From: Malachius bipustulatus
Lineage: Eukaryota; Arthropoda; Insecta; Coleoptera; Melyridae
Assembly (NCBI GenBank): GCA_910589415.1
Contig: OU342630.1
Location: 92,624,186 to 92,688,185 of the forward strand
Direction of reading: 5' to 3'
Length of the DNA stretch: 64,000 bases
The notes under the pieces were generated by a model. That model made no database searches, was not told the origin of the DNA, and saw only the letters and a program-made list of their open reading frames with translations. Of this stretch, positions 57,385 through 64,000 are shown one piece after another. Each line of letters starts with the position of its first letter. The first letter of the stretch is position 1. A program made the position numbers and the translations under genes.

Positions 57385-59850
57385 GTGGCTTTTCTTTTGA
57401 AAGATAATGTTAATATTTATTGATTATTGTCAAAGATGCATTGTTCGAAAGTCTTTCATTTATCTTCAAAACTTCAATTATGGCAAATCATTGTTACTTT
57501 CTTAAAAGAACTTCTTATGAAAATGCATTTTTACAGCATTTAAGAAAAAGTTAAAATTTATAGAATGGTATTACTCTGCATGGCAATTAGCTCAGAAGCA
57601 TCAGAGATTTGTACTCGGCCAGACATCAAAATATTGCATTTTTGACAATAATTACTGAATAATTATTATTAGCGTTATATTTTTCAAAAAACCGCCTTCA
57701 TAAACTACAAAAACTTATCTCGAAAACGGCTGAACCAACTGAAAACATATTTGATGCATCAGAAGCACCTTTTTTCCTCAACAAGTGTTACATTCACTAT
57801 TTTACTGTAAAATATGAGAAAAATATAAAATGAGGAACTTTATGGACTCAATTTATTTAAAAACTTTAGGACATTTCGAATATTTTTATAACAGAATTCG
57901 AACAGAAATATAAAGACTAAGGTCTTGTTAGTCCATGGGCGTAGAAGTTTTTGGACAAAAATGGGTTATGTATTTTGTATCTACTCCACTGATATTTTTC
58001 ACCACATGTTTAACATCGTTATCTCTGCTCTAAGTTATGATAAATAACCTCTTGGTTTAAAATATCGAAAAATGCCCACGTTAAGGGCCGAAAACAAAAA
58101 AAATCCAAGTAGTTATCTTATTTTCTAAGAAAATCCGAACATATTATTATGGGTATTACTTTTATTCCTTAAAAATAGTATTCTATCAAGTTATAAAGTC
58201 CTGCTATAAAAAACTAATTCACCCTAATTTATTTTGTTTATATTTACAAACTACTTAGACAGAAAATAAGTTCCAATAATAGGGTATGGATTACAGAAAA
58301 AATAGATATGTGGGCATACTCTATGGCACTCCGTCCAGTCCATTGCCATCCGTACTTACCAAGTCGCAATAGTTGCGGGTCACCCATGAACAAAAACCCA
58401 TGTTAAAGCAACTATTACAGTATAATACTATAACCATTAAATATACTGCAAAGTATGAAATTTTATGTCTTTTTCATGACACATAAAAGTATCAGATGTG
58501 TTCTGGAACCGCAAGTGACTCTCGCATACCACATAAGTTGGCGACAATTTCAGCACATTAGAACGTAGTGTGGAAAATTAAAATAAATAAATTAGGTTAG
58601 TATGGAGCGCAGGGATGCTGAAGCCCATTCAAGATCTGAGGACAGTAATCCTGGCATTTAAAACCCTGTTAAGAAGTAGGATAGAAGCTCACATGTATGC
58701 TGCAGATATCTTTTCAAATCTTGCTTGATGCACGCGGATGGATATTAAATATTTGGTGTTGGTGCTATTACCAGTGTTAATGATTTTTCTGTATTAAAGA
58801 AACAGCTGCTTTTTCTTGTGTCATAACGTACCAGGCAACAATTTACCAGCTTCATACCCATACGGTGGCAATTGCAACGCAGATATTATCGGATAATGAG
58901 CTAACACGGTAAACCATCGACCATGCACCGACCGCTCCCTCAAATATTTACTTATCTAGTAGGTAGGTACATAAGAGAAAAAAAAACCTCCTTTTAAAAG
59001 TAGAGTACAGTGGATAGAGAAGTGTCCATTTTATTACCATGATTTTTTCTTGTTGCTGTTTTGGGAGTCAATATTATGTGTATGGTCGAAAATCTGGTGG
59101 TATAATCGTAATATTTTCGACGGTTAATTTCTCGACGTCATCGTCTATGCTGTGGTACATTTCGAATATAACGTTGGATAATCAGTTTTGTTTTATTTGA
59201 TTTTTTTCGCTTAAGGAATCTGTCGTTATATACATTGTCCCTACGTCAATGAGGACCCTGAATAATTATAATTAATTACCTAAAACATGCATGTAAGTTT
59301 ATTTAAAGCCATCAAGTTTTTTTAAAAAAATTAATAATAATCAAATATCTTCTGTACTCTACATGTATAGGTATTTACAATACTTTCAATAAGTGTTGGT
59401 TGTCAAATTCGAAATAAAACCCTCAAAAACAAATTCATAATTTGAAATAACTGTTGGAAAGAATCGGCTGTAAGATAAATCAATATAACTCATACACTCC
59501 TATTAATCAAGTGAAGTTGTATTGATCGACTTGAGGACCATTTCGTAATTGAATTGAAATTGATATTTAGGATTAATAAAAGCATTAAAAATGTCAAGTC
59601 AGCCTAGTATTTGCAAATGTTTGCGTAGATAATTAGTTTACAAATAATAAGGGACGATAAAGCTTCCTGTATGGCGGGTTTCATTATTTTGAAATCTAAT
59701 GCCTGATAAATAGGTTGGTTATCAATTTGAATCAATATAGTCGATAGTGTCCGCGCAAATTGCTTTATTATTAGTTTATTTCTTTACTTTATAACGTCAA
59801 ACAGCTTCACGGGATAGGAAACAACGGCAGATGGGAACATTTATCTTGAC
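57385..59850. other. Non-coding stretch
   Basis: No gene recognised in 2.4 kb. At 58536-58640 GTTGGCGACAATTTC is followed 60 bp later by an ATG frame MERRDAEAHSRSEDSNPGI; this vaguely recalls the primer-binding-site/gag start of an LTR element but has no LTR next to it. Confidence 0.35.
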
Positions 59851-59853
59851 TAA

Positions 59854-60275
59854 TGTATTGTTACGGGTCTCCCAATAATAAATCCACCACTAAAAGTCTG
59901 CAAATTCCTTTATTGATTAAAACACCACAAGTAGAAACAACGTATTACCTCTAAATCGAGCTCTAAATCTAAATAATAAACACAGCTGTCCTCTTGTCTT
60001 CATTCACAGATACTACACCACTTCTCTATATATATATATATATCACTCACTAGTCACTACTGCTCTGTCTTCCTTACTATACTTCAGCTTTCACCAGTCA
60101 CTTCCAGGATTCTACTACTGCTACACAGCCACAAGGCGGTTCTTATATAGTCCCCCGACGCACCGTCGAAACAGTAGGCACATTCTCGTAGATTGCATGC
60201 AGAACTCACACCGGCCGTCAATGCGTAATTCCTGACATGTGACTGGAATTTTCGGGAACGTGTCATTGACTAACA
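59854..60275 (-). mobile_element. Solo LTR, 422 bp, with 5-bp target duplication
   Basis: On the minus strand the element begins TGTTAGTCAATGACACG and ends GACCCGTAACAATACA, so it has TG...CA ends. ACTAA stands immediately outside both ends on the plus strand (59849-59853 and 60276-60280), a 5-bp target duplication. Inside, in LTR order, are a TATA-like GGACTATATAAGAACCGCC (60138-60156), a (TA)n microsatellite near 60028-60042, and a CAATAAAGG poly-A signal near 59907-59915. Length and layout fit the LTR of a retrotransposon. No internal region or second LTR is adjacent, so it is a solo LTR formed by recombination between two LTRs. The clade cannot be assigned. Confidence 0.85.
60148..60156 (-). 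promoter_or_regulatory. TATA-like box of the solo LTR
   Basis: CTATATAAG on the minus strand, about 120 bp into the LTR, in GC-richer surroundings (GTCGGGGGACTATATAAG). It sits where the U3 promoter of an LTR is expected. Confidence 0.5.
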
Positions 60276-60649
60276 ACTAATAGAATTTTTCGAGAGTGAT
60301 TTCGTTATGTTTAAAACTCTTTTATATTTAAAATTGTATTTAAAACTCCGAACAACAGAAAAATTGTATGTACACTAGTATAAGTTAAAAAGGAATTTTA
60401 AAAATTGAATCTAAATATTTCTGTTCAACTATACACTACATGACACCGTAAAACTCATATGGGCTAAAAGGCATGGTAAAAATTAAGGAAATCTGATAGT
60501 AGGTCGTTAGGCATCAACTTACCTGACGGGAGGCTGAATATTAAGTCCTGCCGGCCTTGGCACAAATTCTACCAGAGCTCCGATCAAAGATTCCCTGAAC
60601 CATTTGCGCCTTTAGCATAACCTGCTATCTAATCAAAATCTAAATATAT

Positions 60650-60935
60650 CTCCTGCAGCTATCGAGAACAAGCCTAAGATTCTTAATAGCCATTTACTCT
60701 GGCTACTGCAGACTAAACAAACACCTTCGTATGATCGGTATAACACGGGACCCAAAGTGCAGAGGGTGTGGAGAAAAAGACGAAACTGCTCTGCCACTGT
60801 GCAGCGCTTCGTCAATATCGGCACTCCATATTGGGGGAAGTCTGGCCTTATATAACAGAATTGGGCAGACCTCGCCAAGCCTCGTCCTTCTGTAAATCCG
60901 AGCATTTGAATGGTTTGAGAATAGGTAGGTGGTAG
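60650..60935 (+). pseudogene. LINE C-terminal fragment (RNase H-type tail with zinc knuckle)
   Basis: A plus-strand frame reads LRFLIAIYSGYCRLNKHLRM then IGITRDPKCRGCGEKDETAL, matching the LTGHxxLRxHLxxMGLxxDPxCRxCGEEDET block that ends many insect LINE ORF2 proteins. A second frame continues with QYRHSILGEVWPYITELGR, the following block. The histidine/cysteine of HxLC is lost at the frameshift. A hairpin MITE follows 50 bp downstream. Confidence 0.7.
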
Positions 60936-60987
60936 GGATGTCCACTCGAGAGAATGGACATCCCAATGAACAAAGAGCCCAATGGAG

Positions 60988-61163
60988 ACCTATACATTAG
61001 TATGGAAATTGTGTAAAATAACTGACAGTTCTAAAAATCAATTTCGGAGAAGCGGCAAGCGGAAAATTTTTCATGCAACGAAAGTTTCTGCTTGCCGCTT
61101 CTCTGAAATTACTTTTTTGGATGTGTCAGTTACTGTACACAATTTTCGTACCGATATATAGGT
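60988..61163. mobile_element. Hairpin MITE, about 176 bp
   Basis: Seen: the left arm (ACCTATACATTAGTATGG, AAATTGTGTA, AACTGACAG, TCGGAGAAGCGGCAAGCGG) is mirrored on the right (CTGCTTGCCGCTTCTCTGA, GTCAGTTACTGTACACAATT, TATATAGGT). The loop is about 25 bp. Arm identity is high in the inner half. It is not coding. Confidence 0.75.
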
Positions 61164-62890
61164 GCCAGTATGAGAAATTATCCTCTCTGCAACAATCCAG
61201 ATCCAGACAGGTTTTGCTTTGTACGTCTTCTCTCTTCTCAAACTGATACGATACACAAAAATCAGTTAAACATACCTTTCCGATTCACTAATCACTACAG
61301 TATCAGATTCAATTTGTTCAAACTCCCTTCACAGATGTCCACAGAAAGGACATTGACATACTCCTCAATCAAATACTTAAACCACTTCAAAATAGACCCG
61401 GCAACTGTTGGATTCTCAGTGTTCAGGGCAAATCTCCGGAAACACCTCACGGAGTTGGAACCTTACACTACCTCTGATGTACTGTCCTTCCACCCCTCAC
61501 CCCTACCTACAGTCTGATATTAAAATGCCTAAAACACTTCAGCTTTGATTAATCTTTTCACGTGAAATTTTAACCATACCTCGCTGGTGACCTAATGTCT
61601 TTAGTGTCTCTAGTGCCTCGACTCTCACTATTCCGGTGTTTTGTTAACTTGTGTGCGTTTGTTAAATACTTTGTTTTGTCTTTGTGTTTTTTTTTCTGTG
61701 ATAAATACAAGAGATCTGAGAAGATCGCTTATAATACAGAACAAGGATGGCAAAGCATTTGCAAAAGGGGATATTTATGATGGTATGGTTCATCATATAA
61801 TCCCTTAGACGAAGTTAATTATTTAATGGTGTACGGAAAGGACGCAAGAAGAAGATAAACTATAAAGTTTTGAAGGAGGCGCATGAACTGTGTTTTATCA
61901 GCTAGTAGGATGAATTTGAACCAAATTATGTTGAACTAGGTATTATTTCGAGTTGTCAGGGGAATACGAAGATTGTTTCGGAGTTTCTTATTACTTTTAT
62001 TAAGATGAGTCAATCAAAACTAAAACTATCAGTCGATGAAAGAGTCCAGAATTTGGAGTATGTAGGTATGTCCGAAAAACGGACCATAACAGCTCCGTCG
62101 AAGATAAAAAAAAACAACTGATTCATAAGAATAAAAGTTTCTAAATAACAAAAGAATATTCTTCCAAATCCCTAACGTGAAGTCTACATTGTGGCAGATA
62201 AAATTACATTCATATTTCCTAATAAATATTCATAGAAAACATTTTAAATTATGAAACGAAGTCAGGTTCAAGCAGGTGATAAAGACATTTTATTAACTTG
62301 AACAATTCCCATCTAATTTTAACACCATTGTTCGAAGTGCTCATTTATACCTGAATCACTGGGAGAACATCTGAAACTCAATTCGGTCGGTTTTATTATA
62401 TTTTGGCACAAGGCCAGTTCTCTTGCTGGTAGTCCATAATGCAATGCACGGTATTTATAGCGGCTGTTTTGTCAACAGCGGTTATTATTGCAGATTCGCA
62501 TAGATTCTTGCCGAATTTAGAGTGCTGATGAAACAAGAGCTCATGTTGTGTATGTTTTTCTTTTCCGGTATGCCGAATCGTAAAAATATTTTACTATATT
62601 TATACTTAAGTTACAAGAATCGACTTGAAGCAGAGTGATTAATTTCTACTTCATAGAGAACAATATGCGATTGCTATCATGCACCTATTAATTACGGTTG
62701 TTTAAAATCTAATGTCCCGCTCTGAACAAGCACACCCTTCGACTGTTATCGTTAGAGAGGGCACATCGGTTAAGATTATTTTAATATTTCTTTATTTTTC
62801 CTGCACTTTAAAATATCTGGTAACATTAACTTCGATTAAAAACATCCATTAAAAATGCTGCGGGTTGGAAGTATAGGTACTGAATCACTA
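61164..62890. other. Stretch with one unrecognised open frame
   Basis: A frame of 115 codons at 61170-61517 (plus) has less AT-biased composition than most short frames here, but shows no motif that I know; it may belong to the LINE remnant just upstream or be chance. The rest shows nothing. Confidence 0.25.
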
Positions 62891-62894
62891 AGAT

Positions 62895-63227
62895 GTGATT
62901 TCAAGGATGCTCACTAACTGCGAGTGGCTGGATAAGCAATCTTCCGGGAATAAAGCAGGCTTCTCTGGTTTCAACAAGATGATACGGGCCTCACAATTCA
63001 GTATCCGTGAGCATTTTTTAGATGAGAGATTTCTGGAAACATTAATCACACATGGTCTAATTTCATGGGCATCTGGGCTCGATCTGAATCCTTTGAATTA
63101 TTTCTTGTGGGGATGTCTGAAGAACCATGTTTATGACACGCCCAATACCAATTTAGAAATCTTGAGACAGATCTCATCACCTGCCCTAAAGATGTTGGGG
63201 TTTCTATTGAGATCGTTTAATAATTAA
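62895..63227 (+). pseudogene. Transposase C-terminal fragment (DUF4817/DDE type)
   Basis: A 110-codon frame contains REHFLDERFLETLITHGLIS, then GLDLNPLNYFLWGCLKNHVY and NTNLEILRQI. This matches the end of Tc1/mariner-superfamily transposases of the same general type as the 31-kb element (RxYLDxxFPxxWIGRxGPxxWPxRSPDLxPLDFFLWGxxKxxVY). The third catalytic position (the D/E of PLD) reads N, and the first two catalytic blocks are absent. A dead fragment. Confidence 0.7.
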
Positions 63228-63698
63228 GTAGTAGTTAAAGTATGATCTCTTATACAACAATTTTGGTTAGAATACGACATGTTGTTGTATTTACAAGCAA
63301 CTCATGTTGTTGAAATCTCTGCAAGAGAATTCCAAAAGTCGCTTTGGTTTATGTGTATTAGGTACCTACCTATATTTTACAGCGTGGCTTAGGCGTTATA
63401 ATGTTTATTCACGTCAGTGATTTTCACACCAGGTTTTGTTGGAGACGGTAAAGTTTAAGTCGCTGCATGAGAGACATGAGGCGTCTGCTATTCTTATTTA
63501 GATTAGTTCATGATTCCGTTGATAAAATTGTGCGGGATGATACGCAGGCTGGATTTTTTGCATACCTCGGCAGAGTCTTCGGTTCCCTTATACATTTTTG
63601 CTAACAATTCCAAGAACGAATCTGTTTGTTGGATCACCATTCATCAAGATGTGTTCATTTTAGATAGGTAATTTAATATATTTATAAATATTGTGATA
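63228..63698. other. Non-coding stretch
   Basis: Nothing recognised. Confidence 0.3.
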
Positions 63699-63700
63699 TA

Positions 63701-64000
63701 CAGGAGGGTGTTTCACCAGCAGACCGACATGACTTAAGGGTAGGTGTAGTTTTTCAAGGCGAAACAGAATCTTGTTTTCCGAGGCCCTTCGTTTCAATTA
63801 TACAGGGTGATTAATTTATTTTGCCAAAATTTTGTTGAGCAGTATCTTTTGAACGAATTGATGAAATTAAATGAAATTTTGTAAATACGTATGATCTACC
63901 AATGAATCGAGAAAAAATAAAGACTTACTGTTTCCAGGACTTCAATTCATGTTTTTTGATTATTTTCGAAAAATCAAATGTGATTTTCTACACTTATGTA
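63701..64000. mobile_element. Left end of a TA-flanked element cut by the window edge, with nested ends
   Basis: Seen: CAGGAGGGTGTTTCACCAGC preceded by TA at 63699-63700, and a second end CAGGGTGATTAATTTATTTT preceded by TA at 63801-63802, 102 bp further in. The second resembles the tip of the 37.0-kb MITE (CAGGGTGATTTGTAAATTTT). The right end would lie beyond the window. Confidence 0.5.

Noticed and set aside
58536..58660. Primer-binding site and gag start of an LTR retrotransposon
   Set aside because: Only GTTGGCGACA and a short frame; there is no LTR upstream and no gag similarity.
61170..61517. 115-codon frame as a gene
   Set aside because: No recognisable domain. It is next to a LINE fragment and a MITE. 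Kept only as a remark in the stretch entry.
1..64000. CRISPR array, bacterial operons or rRNA
   Set aside because: No regularly spaced direct repeats of suitable size, no rRNA-like stretch, and the retroelement content is typical of an animal genome.

Overview
The window looks like accessory, repeat-rich nuclear DNA of an arthropod, most likely an insect. It is strongly AT-rich, has no operon-like gene packing and no intact conserved host gene. It holds tRNA-derived SINEs, Jockey/CR1-, RTE- and RNase-H-type LINE pieces, Tc1/mariner and pogo remnants, a solo LTR and many short foldback elements. The motif TACCTAC / GTAGGTA recurs throughout, a habit I associate with some hemipteran and lepidopteran genomes. 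I would not name a species from this.

Layout. 0-5.5 kb: two foldback MITEs at the left edge, two TA-flanked MITEs and a decayed reverse transcriptase (RT) piece. 8-14.2 kb: a nested-end MITE, a SINE with its target duplication, a minisatellite-like tract, one candidate signal-peptide exon, an (AT)n tract and a 646-bp tandem repeat. 14.5-25.5 kb: LINE C-terminal fragments, a second SINE, a fragment of a multi-copy protein family with the motif HAFTGCDTTS inside a large inverted repeat, a foldback element and a pogo-like transposase tail. 27-35 kb: a 726-bp MITE, a CpG-rich palindrome, a second fragment of the HAFTGCDTTS family, then the best-preserved DNA transposon, a 2,785-bp TA-flanked element with 693-bp terminal inverted repeats (TIRs) and a DUF4817/DDE transposase interrupted by one frameshift. 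A 748-bp MITE with nested ends follows 268 bp later. 36-49 kb: more foldback elements, a 512-bp Tigger-like MITE, an RTE fragment and two inverted copies of one repeat, one split by a 147-bp MITE. 50.5-57.4 kb: two LINEs (one with an 876-codon open frame on the minus strand, one frameshifted Jockey-like copy on the plus strand) and a Tc1-like fragment. 59-64 kb: a 422-bp solo LTR with a 5-bp target duplication, a LINE finger fragment, a hairpin MITE, a transposase tail and the left end of an element cut by the window edge.

By my boundaries about 25 kb of the 64 kb is recognisable mobile or repeated DNA. The most unusual pattern is that several unrelated-looking TA-flanked elements carry two copies of the terminal CAGGG-type end, spaced 80-130 bp apart, so that one TIR sits inside another. 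I see no convincing host gene apart from one short candidate first exon near 11.1 kb. All family calls rest on motif recognition by eye; none was checked by a search.
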